The notes beneath the pieces were generated by a model, which had not been told where the DNA came from, did no database searches, and saw nothing but the letters and a program-made list of their open reading frames with translations. Shown here in pieces: positions 11,840-22,244 of a stretch of 64,000 nucleotides of DNA. This DNA is from Mesostigma viride. Its lineage: Eukaryota; Streptophyta; Mesostigmatophyceae; Mesostigmatales; Mesostigmataceae. The stretch is from the NCBI GenBank assembly GCA_009746045.1, contig RPFO01000041.1, positions 4,160,030 through 4,224,029 of the forward strand. Reading direction: 5' to 3'. Position 1 is the stretch's first letter, and each line of letters opens with the position of its first letter. Both the position numbers and the translations under genes were made by a program.

Positions 11840-12006
11840 TACTCGTGCTCCTGTTCAGTGGAGTCCTGTCCAGAGCATTCTTCCCGACATTGATTAAATG
11901 ATTTACACTGCAACTGCGACGTTAACCCCGCGATGGAAGAGACTAATAAATTAACCCAGATGGATGGGTGGATGGGGGCACATAATCCTATCGGTCTAAT
12001 CTAATG
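11756..12006 (-). mobile_element. LINE 3' UTR and tail remnant (copy c)
   Basis: Read on the minus strand, 12006 to 11950 gives ATTAGACCGATAGG, then CCCCCATCCACCCATCC, then GGGTTAA, matching the LINE 3' UTR at 60778-60828 (ATTAGACCGGTAGG...CCCCCATCCATCC...GGGGTTAA). A decayed hairpin (CTCC/GGAG) and GAGCACGAG follow, then the TTAC tail. Nothing upstream of the 3' UTR survives. Confidence 0.65.
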
Positions 12007-12040
12007 CTGCAAAGGGAGCACGATCCTAGAGTGTAATTAA

Positions 12041-13390
12041 TTAACCCATAGTCCGCTGACCCATTTTTGGCACTTTTATACCCCTGAAAATGAAAAAAAT
12101 CATAACTTACAGGCCACAACTCCAAATACCCCCAACCAAGATGCTAGGAGTATCTACACTTCAAGGGCTTTCAGAATATGCAATAATACCTTGGCTTTAT
12201 CAAAGCATTTGGATGATAGCTCCAGTCAAAGCTGGCCAAAAGACGATCTTTTTTCCCCAAGGAAAAGTCTACCCCCCCCTAACTTCCCAGGGAGGGCAGG
12301 GAATCTCAATACCAACATTGGACAACTTAGTTGGATAGTCAAATGGGGGTTTCCTTGGGTCAGACCACCCGGATAACCCATTACCCCTATATAACGTGCT
12401 CATACATGTGTGTGGGTTACGCGCGTGAAAACAGCTATCTATGACATGCAGCACAATAATGCATTATAACAAGCTATCAAAGGCTGCCAAAAGTGCTGGA
12501 ATACAAACACGTTGCCTACCTGCACTGACGGAGTGGTATACTCCAGAGAAATGCCCAAAACTGGGCACTTTCAGGGCTAATACCACTCTTTACAACAGGC
12601 ATGGAACTTGCTGAAATATGCATGGATAAAATCGTCATTCATAATGCATGGGATACGTATTCCGCTGCAAACAACACGCAAATACGTTGTCGTACCTGGC
12701 TCGTTCATGCCCTACCCGGATTCCGCTGGCCGGGACCCTCATATCTCACACATACTGATGCTCCACAGGCAAAGGCCACCATAGCCGCATACTTCATGAT
12801 CCACCATGGCTACCAGGTCGATGTTCCGTGCAAAGATGGCCACTAAACTAGTCCGCATTCTCAGCAAACGCTGCAGCTGACGTCCCTTACCCAAACTGGA
12901 TGCCCGGGCTGGCGCAGATTGCCCGGCCATAGGGAGAAAATCGACCTATGACAAGCTATGACTCATCTGGAACTGACGACCAGGAAAGTCATATTTTCCT
13001 ACCTGTATTTTCATAACCCTATAAATCTGGCGGTGCCTGACCTACGAAAATCATGCATCGTCATTCTGAGCAACATTCTGAACCGTTTCAAGCCGTGAGA
13101 CGCAAAAATTTCGTGACAGCGGCACGTTGTCAGCCATATCTCATTACGCGCGCGCGCGAGCGAAATTTTCCCGCCAAAGTCACGTGATACATTCTCAATG
13201 CACGTTGTAATTACCAGGCTATGGCGAATATTACCCCCAAACCTATGCATCACCTTCGTCCCTAAGTGTTCCCGGACCCACCGGACCACTGACATCCGTC
13301 ACAGGTGGCGCGGCGCTCACGGCGCGGCGCGAAATTCGACCGTTAGTCAAACTACCCGACAGGTCGGGTAGTTTACGGACTATGGGTTAA
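12041..13390. mobile_element. TTAA-flanked non-autonomous DNA transposon (piggyBac-like)
   Basis: The left end reads TTAA-CCCATAGTCCG (12041-12055) and the right end is its exact reverse complement CGGACTATGGG-TTAA (13376-13390). TTAA target duplication plus termini starting CCC is the piggyBac hallmark. The body is about 1.34 kb. Its longest frames (12090-12338 and 12601-12846, plus) look like no transposase and show no DDD signature, so it is probably mobilised in trans. Kolobok elements also use TTAA, so the superfamily is not certain. A subterminal palindrome lies just inside the right end. Confidence 0.75.
13349..13374. repeat. Subterminal palindrome of the TTAA element
   Basis: A 12-base arm (AAACTACCCGAC, 13349-13360), two spacer bases, and the exact reverse complement (13363-13374). 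It ends one base before the right terminal repeat, a position where transposase-binding sites often lie. Confidence 0.8.
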
Positions 13391-13663
13391 GCTATGGATA
13401 AACCTGTGACCGGGAACAATTAAGATGTCTCAGCTAGCACCATCCACTACATCCCATTCCCATCCCATGCAAGCTGCGGACTTATGCTCATCACGCGACG
13501 CAGTTACGTAGAAATTAGCTATTTCAAGAATTTAAGTGTCGGTCCAACGTGGCATGAAGAAAAACTAAAGAAGTATCATTTTAGAATGGAAAAAAGGTCA
13601 TATAATATAAATAATAAAGGGGATTGGCCATGGCCGGCAGCGGGCAGCGGGCAGTAATTCAGT

Positions 13664-14505
13664 ACTGTCGGCCCCGGTCGCCGGCCCTGCGAATGCGCCA
13701 CCATGCGCTGCCCCGGTTACCGGCCCCGGCTGCCGGCCCTGCGAATGCGCTGCCATGCGCCGCCCTGGCTACCGGCCCCGGTCGCCGGCCCTGCGAATGC
13801 GCCACCATGCGCTGCCCCGGCTACCGGCCCTGCAAATGCGCCGCCATGCGCCGCCCTGGCTACCGGCCCCGGCTGCCTGCAGTGCGAATGCGCCGCCATG
13901 CGCCGCCCTGGCTACCGGCCCCGGCTGCCTGCAGTGCGAATGCGCCGGCATGCGCCGCCCTGGCTTCCGGCCCCGGCTGCCTGCAGTGCGAATGCGCCGG
14001 CATGCGCCGCCCTGGCTTCCGGCCCCGGTCGCCGGGCCCTGCGAATGCGCTGCCATGCGCAGCCCTGGCTACCGGCCCCGGCTGCCTGCAGTGCGAATGC
14101 GCCGGCATGCGACGCCCCGGCTTCCGGCCCCGGTTGCCGGGCCCTGCGAATGCGCTGCCATGCGCCGCCCTGGCTTCCGGCCCCGGTTGCCGGCCCTGCG
14201 AATGCACCGCCATGCGCCGCCCTGGCTACCGGCCCCGGCTGCCTGCAGTGCGATCGAATGCGCCGCCATGCGCCGCCCTAGCTACTTTGCCGGCCCTGAG
14301 AATGCGCCGCCATGCGCCGCCCTGGCTACCGGCCCCGGCTGCCTGCAGTACGAATGCGCCGCCATGCGCCGCCCTGGCTACCGGCCCCGGTTGCCGGCCG
14401 TGAGATGCGCCGCCATGCGCAGCCCTGGCTACTGGCCCCGGCTGCCTGCAGTGCGAATGCGCCGGCATGCGACGCCCCGGCTGCCGCCCCGGTTTCCGGG
14501 CCAGC
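13664..14505. repeat. GC-rich minisatellite, 52-bp unit
   Basis: About 16 variant copies of a 52-base unit built around GCGAATGCGCCGCCATGCGC followed by CCCTGGCTACCGGCCCCGG. Some units are shortened. Because 52 is not a multiple of 3, long open frames appear in several phases on both strands; these are by-products, not genes. It abuts the minus-strand LINE ORF1 start at 14597-14992, whose reading passes into the array as a Pro/Gly-rich stretch. Confidence 0.9.
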
Positions 14506-14596
14506 AAATGAGCTGGCAGTTGCCGGGGCCGGTTGCCGGGGGCGGCACGGTAACTGGACCGGCTACCGCCCCGGCTAACTGGCAAACCGGCCCGGT

Positions 14597-14992
14597 TACC
14601 GTGCCGCCCCGGTGAGAAAGACGGTTAGTGTCCTCGCGGGTATCCATGGCAGGGTCGCTGTTCGGCGGAGCGGTGGAGTGGAGCGTCTGGATGCTGACAG
14701 TGGCGTCCGGCATAGCGTGCGAGGGGGTTTCCAATGACGCCATGGCTTCATCAGCGAGTTGGTGCAGGGCCGCGGACGCTTGTGATTGTTGGGATGAGTC
14801 GAGTCGTATTCCGCCATATCGAGCTGAAAAACAGGGATATTTTCTGGGCAGGGCGGTGCCGGTATTTTCGGAAATATTGAGCGATAGCTGCAGAAAATTA
14901 TATCAGCATGTTTGTCTTTAAAAGACGAGTCTAATGCAACCAACCTGATGAAATTTCATGGCCGGAGTCAAAAGTTATGAGCATTCTCGTAT
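14597..14992 (-). pseudogene. LINE 5' UTR and ORF1 N-terminus (copy d)
   Basis: On the minus strand the segment starts with GAGAATGCTCATAACTTTT (from 14992), also found at 35497-35515 before the ORF1 of the split LINE. It reaches an ATG at 14817 giving MAEYDS, where the other copy has MAESPS. After a frame change it continues QLADEAMASLETPSHAMPDA, similar to QLVDAVDTIATQPSPAEAA in the other copy. ORF1 would bind element RNA. Only the N-terminal leader remains before the minisatellite begins. Confidence 0.65.
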
Positions 14993-15533
14993 ATTGCATT
15001 CCGTGCCAGGCCTTATGAGCTCTGATACATCATGGAAGTCTGATGTTGCACAGAATGACGTTTGTCAACGGCTGTCCTGCTTGGCCGCAGGGGAATACAG
15101 CCAGACGCAGTCTGTCGTCTAGGTAGTTTCTTTCACAATTTGGCTGCGCCGATCGACACCCTGGGCGGATTCAAGTGCCAGCAGTAGAACGCCCGGAACC
15201 ACCCGCCCTAGAGAGGGCAGAGGTGGGGTGAATTACACTGGAAATGGGGGATGATAGAGAAGTGGTGCAGACCGGGGCGGCCCAAGGCCGCACGATGACA
15301 GGTCGTAGTCTAGTCACAGCTTCGTGTGATCACAGATCATTCCACGCTGATGTACGTTCCCTGTCTACTAGGATACTCTAGTATACCGTCCACTGACGGG
15401 ACTCTACATATACTGGGTACTGTCACCTCTGTCAAGTACCCCAGTGTCCAAAGTACCAACGTACCTAGCTATGTAGGGAAACATATGGGATTCGACTAGC
15501 TGTCCGTCTTATCCAGTAAATAGCCCACGTGGT
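14993..15533. other. No feature recognised
   Basis: Unique-looking sequence between the minus-strand LINE 5' end and the next insertion. I see no convincing gene, repeat or RNA. Confidence 0.5.
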
Positions 15534-15547
15534 ATTTATATTCACAT

Positions 15548-17028
15548 GGATGTCCTCGGCGTTCCGGTTGGCGACCCCGAGTTTGTCATCGATGCTCTGC
15601 GGGCCGCCCTCGAGGCATGCACTGAGGTACTGCCCTTGATTGCGCGCCTTCATGATTCGCAGACCAAGGGTCTGCTTCTGTGGTTTTGCGCTCACCCTCG
15701 CGTCGTTCACTGGCTCCGGGGCGCTCTTCCGGCTCAGGTCCGGCTGGCCGCCGAGGGCCACGACGAACGCATCCAGTCGGCCTTGGCGCAGCTGGTCCCG
15801 GGCCGGCCCCGACCTCCCGCCACATGCTATTCGCATTGCCTCCCTGCCTCATGGCACGGATGGGTGGCTGTGGTCTGACTCGTGCCGCCCGGCTGGCCCC
15901 AGCAGCATTTTTGGGCTCCGTCGCTCAGTCGTGGGCGGAAAGCTGCCGGCTCCTGACCCTTCTGCATGGCAACGGCAGCGCCTGACCTCCTGGACCCCAG
16001 CAGCCCTTTGCCCTTCGTCACCGCCATCCAGGAGGCCTATGCTGAGATCCAGCAGGCCTGTTCTCCCGTCCGTGCCGCTCAGGCGGTACAGCGCCGCCTC
16101 CCTCGCGGCACTCCCTCGGTCGCCTCCGTTCAATCTCCCGCCGCATTCCCTGCTCGCGTCATCGATAAACACCAGAAAACCTACGCGGGTATTCTGCACA
16201 CGGCTGATTGGATGGCTCTTTTCGCGGACCTCAACGCCCATGCAGGGACGTGCGTGGCTGTTCTCGCTTTCATTGCGGAGTGTGGGCTCGGCGTACCTTC
16301 GTGCTCTTCCCATGGCCCCCCCATTCGCCTTAGCTCCCAGCCACTACTCGGTGGCGCTCCGGCACCAGCTCTTTGCCCCGCAGCCTCTTGTTCCGGCCGG
16401 GCGGCCTTGTGGTAGCTGTGGGCAGCCGCTGGATCCCACGGGGACTCACTACCTTGCCTGCATGGGGGGCCAACAGAATCAGAATTGGTATTTGTATTTG
16501 CACACTGTCCTCCTGACGGTGGTGCTCGCCATGGTTCGGTCGGTTTTCCCCCACGCGAACATCCGGTCCGAGGATGCGGATGGCGCTGCCTTCTATTCCC
16601 ACAACCACCGGCCTGACATCGTGGTGCTGGACTTTGAGGGGGGTGGCCGGCATCTGCTTATTGACGTTTCGGTGGCGCGGCCCTTGGCTCTTAGCCACGT
16701 GGCTGGGGCCTCCCTCACGGCAGGTTACACGACGGACCGGGCGGAGCGGGCTAAGCTCCTGGCCTACGGCGACGTCGGGCACCATCGTGTGGTGCCCTTT
16801 GTCCTGGAGGAGTTTGGGGCCATGGGGCCCCTGACCTCCGCCTTCTTCAAGGAGTGTTGCCGGCTCCGGGAGGACCGGCTGGACCTGGAGGGCCAGCGGG
16901 CCCCATGGTCGGCGCGGACCTGGACGTCATATTGGCGTCAGCGTTTGTCGGTGGCGCTGACTCGGGCCATGGCTGACATCATGCTCCGCCGTACGCGGGC
17001 TGATTTTGCGGTGCAGCAGGGCTGTTAG
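15548..17028 (+). pseudogene. Retrotransposon C-terminal region with zinc finger and PD-(D/E)XK-like nuclease
   Basis: The frame begins VLGVPVGDPEFV and continues through helical DSQTKGLLLWFCAHPR and GLTRAARLAPAAFL segments, the post-RT region of algal and protist retrotransposon proteins. It then shows a CCHC-type cluster (CGSCGQ...GTHYLAC, about 16408-16463) and RPDIVVLDF...LLIDVSVARP, which fits a PD-(D/E)XK restriction-like endonuclease (Asp in RPD, Asp in IDV). AERAKLLAYGD and VLEEFGAMGP complete the known C-terminal pattern. Such nucleases nick the target to prime reverse transcription. At least three frame changes between 15548 and 16300 inactivate it; the nuclease half (to TAG at 17026) is one open frame. 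Confidence 0.75.
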
Positions 17029-17161
17029 GTTCCTCCCGTTAGGAGTTTCCATTGGTCTTATCGTAGTATCGAGCTTTGACATGGCTCTGTATATAGGTTT
17101 ATAGCTGGGCGTTTGCTTTGGTTTGAGTGATTTCACTCTGCTGTAAGTAATTATCTTTTTA
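15548..17161 (+). mobile_element. 5'-truncated non-LTR retrotransposon with 14-bp target-site duplication
   Basis: The segment is bounded by identical 14-mers ATTTATATTCACAT at 15534-15547 and 17162-17175, the length expected for target-primed reverse transcription. It starts inside coding sequence, so it is 5'-truncated, and ends after about 130 bases of 3' UTR. It is a different family from the other LINEs here, with a restriction-like rather than an APE-type endonuclease. Families with this layout include R2-, NeSL- and Dualen-type elements; which one is not settled. Confidence 0.8.
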
Positions 17162-17383
17162 ATTTATATTCACATACAACGTAGGTTTATAAGGCTTGTT
17201 CACACGTTGTATTCACATTGCCTTTGCATGGGACTGAGTCTACAGCAGATCGGCATGGAGACTATATCTCCAGGTTCTATGGGACACCCTAGTAGGGCAT
17301 CCCATATCAAACCGTACGTATCGAAGTTAATGCCTTGCAGTAGGTAGTAATCCACGAAGATCAATAGCTATGGGGCTGCTATG

Positions 17384-18079
17384 ACGCAATAGGACGAATT
17401 CCTAGCAGTCTTCAACGCCAGGGGCAGTCGCCAGCAGCTACACGCCATTCCGCCCGCAGGTGACTTTTCAGTGATCCTCCGCGGTATCGCTGCCAAGTAC
17501 CGTCTGGCTGCCCGCACCCTCCCCTCCTTGCATGCCTCCGTGCCGACAGCTTGCTGTCCACCGCCAAGCCCCGACAGTGGTTGCCGCTAGGCAGATGGTC
17601 CGCCGCAACAGGGACCCGACCGCCAAGCCTAGGCTGCAAGCGGCTCTGCGGGTCGCCTACGAGCAAGCTGAGAAGGCCGATGCTCAGCATATGGTCAAGG
17701 ACCTGCGCACCTGCCAGCAGAAGAACGACGGCAAGGGGGCATGGTTCTGGTACAAGCGCTCGGACACCCGGACGGCCTCGGCCGGCCCCACCGCCACGAT
17801 GTTCCCGGAGCACCGGCCAAGCGGCTCCGTACCTGGGCCGCGGCCACTGCGGAGGTCTTGGGGACAGCTGCGCCGCCCCGGCGCCCCTGCTACCAGCCGC
17901 CGCCGCCCGCCCGGCTGCCCTGGCAGGCGGCCCAGCCGGGCCCCCGGCCCCGCCCAGGTCAGCGGCGGACTACCTAGTCCCCCCGCTGACCGGCCCGCTC
18001 GGCAACCTGTCAGACATGCCTCCTTTCACCTCCCGCGAGGTCACGGAGGCGGTCCAGCGCCTGCGTTATGACGCCGCCA
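17384..18079 (+). pseudogene. LINE ORF2 linker between endonuclease and RT
   Basis: Closely similar to 55740-56435: a basic helical stretch (MVRRNRDPTAKPRLQAALRV), KNDGKGAWFWYKRS, then a Pro/Ala-rich segment and PPFTSREVTEAVQRLRYDAA leading to the RT. Several frame changes separate these pieces. The endonuclease that should precede it is missing. It stops inside RLRYDAAT at 18079, where foreign sequence begins. Confidence 0.75.
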
Positions 18080-19130
18080 CATCGCATATTCATGGCCCTT
18101 TGTCGATGGTAACAGGTTTTGGCTGCATTCAAGCTTGGCTGCTGAAGCAGAGCCCGTCTTCAAAGCTTCGGGAAAAAGCGCACGCGTTGACCACTTTCAT
18201 TGAGTCTCACTTGCGGTCCCGATCAGATCGCGAAATCGGTGACAACGGACTCGACAGCATTCCCTGCCCAGCAGAAGGGAGAAACAGAAACTTACACGAG
18301 TTTAATGGATTGTGTTCCACATCCTGCAATAAATTACGAAAAGTGCAGTACCCCAGGCCAATGCAAGAACCCAGACACGGTCTCCTAGTCGTAAACTTGG
18401 TAGGAATTACTCGGGAAACTACTGTAGAATATTATGGTCTGCTCCTGGCCTCCTGCCGAGGATCCTTTTCTGCTTAGCTGTTTCTGCGTTCTGGGCAACT
18501 GTGTGGCACTGTGGCAGTTGCCAGGTTGCCAGTCTTGCCAGTCTTGCCCAGGCTTGTTCTGCTGCCATTCTGTGGCAGTTGGCAGAGTGTGGCCTGTGTG
18601 GGTGGTTCCGCTTACAGTCGTATCTTACAGGCAGTTGGCAGAGTTGTTCCATGCAGTGATGAACCGGACCGGGACGGTCGGAGACATGATCAGGTCAGGT
18701 GGACGGTGGCCACGTAGCTCCTAACGACGGCCTTGGCCGGAACTGTGAAAGTCATCATCTGGGAGCCCGACCTGGCTTATGCTGCATGTCGTCAACACTT
18801 ATTGGACGTTTGCCTACGTGTCCATCGCTCGCGCTTCCACTGATGATCATTTTGAGGATCATGCACGTAAACAAGGAATAGAAATTGCGGAGGTTTCGAA
18901 GGAAATCAGACAAGGGGTTTCGAGGTGGGATTATTTGGCTGACAATCTCTGGCTATGCCGGTGTTGCTGCCCTAGTTCCGTGGTTTTAACTTCCCGCATA
19001 TTCCTCCAAATCCTGCAGAATGGCGTTGATGGAGAGAATTGTGGGGTCGATGCCTGGGGTAAGGCCCGTTACCTCCCTGTTGCGGATATCTAATCCATGC
19101 TCGAGGACATGGCCGGGCAGAATATCTTCA
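18080..19130. other. 1.05-kb insertion of unknown type within the LINE
   Basis: LINE sequence stops at GACGCCGCCAC (near 18079) and resumes at CAGACGAGATTCTGG (near 19131); the 58192 copy is continuous here. No terminal repeats or target duplication were found. Two weak coding hints exist: a plus-strand frame (18779-19093) with YVSIARASTDD and QGIEIAEVSKEI, faintly like a serine-recombinase N-terminus, and a minus-strand open stretch (about 19130 to 18990) containing LTPGIDPTILSINAILQDLEEY. Neither is secure. Confidence 0.5.
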
Positions 19131-20681
19131 GCCTCAGACGAGATTCTGGCCGCGGTCGTGAAACTCGCAGCCGAGTTTGAGGACTGTCACTGGTGTCATG
19201 CTGCTCTTCCGGGATATCTGCAACCGCATTCTGCTGCCGTCGCAACCGCCCCCAGCGGCCTGGCAACACAGTTTTCGCATGATGCTGTACAAGCACAAGG
19301 GGTCGCCCGCCGACCCCAGTAACTACAGAGGGGTGTGCATCCAAAGTGCCCCCCTCATGCAAGCTTCTCATGCGGCTCATCCTGAACCGCCTGCGCACGG
19401 CCCTGCATGGACGGCCACCTCAGCGAGACTCAGCACGGCTTCTGTCCAGGCCGCAACACAGTACAGGCGCTCTTCGCTACTCGCCGCCTTGTGGAAGAAC
19501 TGCATCGCCTTCAGCCTCAGCGGTGAGTCCCCTCTGCACCTTGTGCTGGTGGACTTCATCAAAGCCTTCCATTCGGTTTTCTGGACTGCGCTGTGGGACA
19601 TCCTCGCTCTGTTCCGGATCCCCCACCCCCTTATTGCTGTCATCCGCAACCTGTATCAAGGGTCCACCACTTCGGTGCGCACTTCCTACGGGACCACGCC
19701 ACCATGCCCTTTACAGAAGGGTGTGTGGCAGGGCTGCGTGCTGTCGCCCTACCTGTTCATTATTGTAGTCGAATACGTAATGATTCAGGCGCGCAAGCGG
19801 TTTGCCTGCATTGTGGGTAGGGAACCAGGGGTGCAGGTCCGCAACGATTTCTGGCATGGCGGGGCGGAAACAGAGATTCAGCTGGCGGACATCATCAATT
19901 TATGCAGACGACACCTGACCCTCTTCGAGGGCATTGAGCACGTGCAGACGTGGCTTGACTGCCTGGCAATCGAGGCCCGTGCGGTGGGGCTTGAGGTTAG
20001 CATGAAGACAGAGGCTCTGGCGGTTGGGCTCACTCAGCCACCGCCCGACCTCTTTCTCCTTGACGGCTCTGGAGTCCTGTATCGGGACCGCGTCAAGTTG
20101 CTGGGAAGCCTACTCCCCAGCTGCGAGGCCGATATGGACCACCGTATCTCCCTCGCCTGGCACGCTTTACGCCAATACCGCGGACCCTGTGGCGCAGCAA
20201 TTAAGCCCTTGGGCAAGATAGAGAAACAGGACATGTTTAAGGTCCTGGTCCTCCGGCAGTTCTTACGTACGGGGCCGAGACGTGGACCGCGGCCCTCACA
20301 GTTGACCTTGCCCGAAAGCTGGACGGCGCGGTCACCAACATGCTGCGATCCATTTTTCGTGTAGGATACGCTGCTTGATGTTCGCAATGAGGACCTGAAC
20401 CTCGGCATGCCATACATCACAAGCATCATTAAGCAGCGGCGCCTGCAGCTATAGTAGTAGGGCACTGAGCTCGCACCAACCAGGTAGACACATCACGTGG
20501 CCCCCCCGCGGGACTGCGCCCATGCAGCTCAGCGGCTGGCCGGCACCTCCTCACGTGGGCCGGGCCCCGCAATGCTCGACGCCGCAAGGCCCGCACCCGT
20601 TCAACGAACAGCTAGTAGAGGACATGGGGGGCCTAGGCCTCTCCGTGATTTGGAACCAAGATGATGGACAAGGCCAAGTAG
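19131..20681 (+). pseudogene. LINE ORF2 reverse transcriptase, inactive
   Basis: RT core of the main LINE family. The frame shows LVDFIKAFHSVFW (motif A with His where the catalytic Asp belongs), LQKGVWQGCVLSPYLF (motif B) and TWLDCLAIEARAVGLEV. Motif C survives only out of frame: the DNA near 19899 still spells YADDT in another phase, while the main frame reads INLCRRHL. A further break occurs near 20260. It then continues through the QRRLQL segment to DKAK, where the copia element is inserted. Loss of motif A Asp, shifted motif C and the insertions make it non-functional. Confidence 0.9.
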
Positions 20682-21296
20682 AGTTAACGTAAAGGATTTA
20701 CGTTAGATGGATAGAGATTGTTACGCTCTTTCCAACGGCACCTTGAACGCCTCATTTGGTTAAGGGACGTAAAAGTTATGACGTTTCCTAGGCTGTGCCG
20801 ACAGTACCCGGCGCGCCACTGTGGGCGCGTACGGACACACGATGTACAAGTGTCACTATGATAGTCCGCAGGACGTTGACAGGACTTGTACAGGACTTGA
20901 TGGTCAATTGATAGGTAGGCGTGCTGTAGCGCGCCAGGACCTATGAGACAATTGATGCTGAGCAGTGTACGGATAGGTCCACAGGACTAGCCGTATGGAC
21001 ACTTGATAGATCTGCGCGCCAAAGGCGTGCCAGAGTCTGTGTAATCATTTGATTGACAGTTCAGCTGTGACAGTGCAGCTGAATACTTGGACGCGTCCCT
21101 AGCAACCTATATGTGTGACTTGGTAGCACCGGGACGCCAGTTCTTGCGTGCACGTTCTCTTGGCACTGCGACCCTGTCGCCTGTGCTGCGTGCAGTCTTG
21201 GAAGTGACGTGACTTACGTCTGTGTTTCCTTATTCTTAATAAAGGCAACATTCCTGCAAGAACCATGGCGAACTTCGGCATAACTCTCTCACAACT
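20682..21296 (+). repeat. 5' LTR of the copia element
   Basis: 615 bp, starting AGTTAACGTAAAGG and ending CTCACAACT. The ends are AGTT...AACT rather than the usual TG...CA. Differences from the 3' LTR are at 20771, 20840 and 21232. AATAAA at 21237-21242 is a likely polyadenylation signal, implying the R/U5 boundary lies just downstream. The next bases, CGTATTACTCGCC, lack the usual TGG of a tRNA primer-binding site. Confidence 0.95.
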
Positions 21297-21320
21297 CGTA
21301 TTACTCGCCGAATCACAAAC

Positions 21321-21863
21321 ATGCCGAATTCCTTCGACTTCCGCATTCCCACGGACGAGGAAGTAGCTGCTCCGCCGGCAGATCCATTACCGGCTCCACC
21401 ATCGCGTGATTCGCAGCCGATTGCTTCGCCGTGGCAAGCTCTCATCGACGAGGTCACGACATCACTCGACGCATTGCATCGTCGACAGCGGGCAGCTCTC
21501 CCGTTGCTGGGAGATTTTCCGGAAGATCCACGCTTGCCGCAGCTGGTGCTGGCAATTCGTGGTCCATTGGACTCAATTCGGTCGATTCTATCGGCTTTTA
21601 CGGTCCAGGTCCGCGGAGGCCTTCGTTCGGTGAACGAGGTCACCACCGCCATTGAGGAGGTGGACAACGCCATTTCGTCGCTCACCGGCTATCAGCGAAA
21701 TTTACAAAACTGGGCTGCGACGCGCACTGGAGGCGCGCCCGTGGTCTCAACAAATTTGTTCCAAGACATCGCGTTGCTGTCGCTGCTCACTCGCGGCGTC
21801 CGCACTCGCGAACGCCAGGTTCTCATTAACCTGGTGGCGTTTCTCTCTGCTCTGCGTACGTGA
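21321..21863 (+). CDS. 180-aa leader ORF upstream of gag, unknown function
   Basis: An intact frame starting 25 bases after the 5' LTR, in the position where gag normally begins. The protein opens with an acidic, Pro-rich stretch (PTDEEVAAPPADPLPAPP), then is mostly helical, with heptad-like hydrophobics around LIDEVTTSLDALHRRQ and VNEVTTAIEEVDNAISSL, and ends with RERQVLINLVAFLSALRT. No Cys/His motif or catalytic signature is visible. It is one of the few unbroken frames in the element. It could be a capsid-like or accessory protein. Its last codon overlaps GTGAGT (21860-21865), a consensus 5' splice site, so it may be the first exon of a longer product, though none of the nearby AG acceptors I tested joins it in frame to gag. 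Confidence 0.5.
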   Translation: MPNSFDFRIPTDEEVAAPPADPLPAPPSRDSQPIASPWQALIDEVTTSLDALHRRQRAALPLLGDFPEDPRLPQLVLAIRGPLDSIRSILSAFTVQVRGGLRSVNEVTTAIEEVDNAISSLTGYQRNLQNWAATRTGGAPVVSTNLFQDIALLSLLTRGVRTRERQVLINLVAFLSALRT

Positions 21864-22244
21864 GTGGATCCCAGCTGGCTGGGAACTTTTATCCATCTTC
21901 ACGCATCCTCTCCGCATCGTCGCGCGTCGGCGCATTGCGGTTTTCCTGCCGACACAAAACCAGGCGAATACGCCTGTTTTAATCCACGTCGGCGCAGGTC
22001 CGGCTATCACGCCAGACATGGAGGACGCAGAGTTTGCGTACGAGTACTGCGACTTTCGTGGTCTTGACTATTAAAACGTCGGCCATTTTTCCAGTACTCG
22101 TCGGCATTTTGTTTGTCGGCATGCACTTCGACGGCATTTCGCGGCGGCGGCGACACCGCCGTGCAGGCGGCATTATTCGACAGTTTTGTACATATTTGAT
22201 TTTGCTGCTTTGCTCCAGTGTTGTAGAACAGCTTGTAGTGCATC

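Noticed and set aside
13624-14615. Several 100-290 codon frames on both strands
   Set aside because: They come from the 52-bp minisatellite, whose unit length is not a multiple of 3; overlapping frames in all phases are expected.
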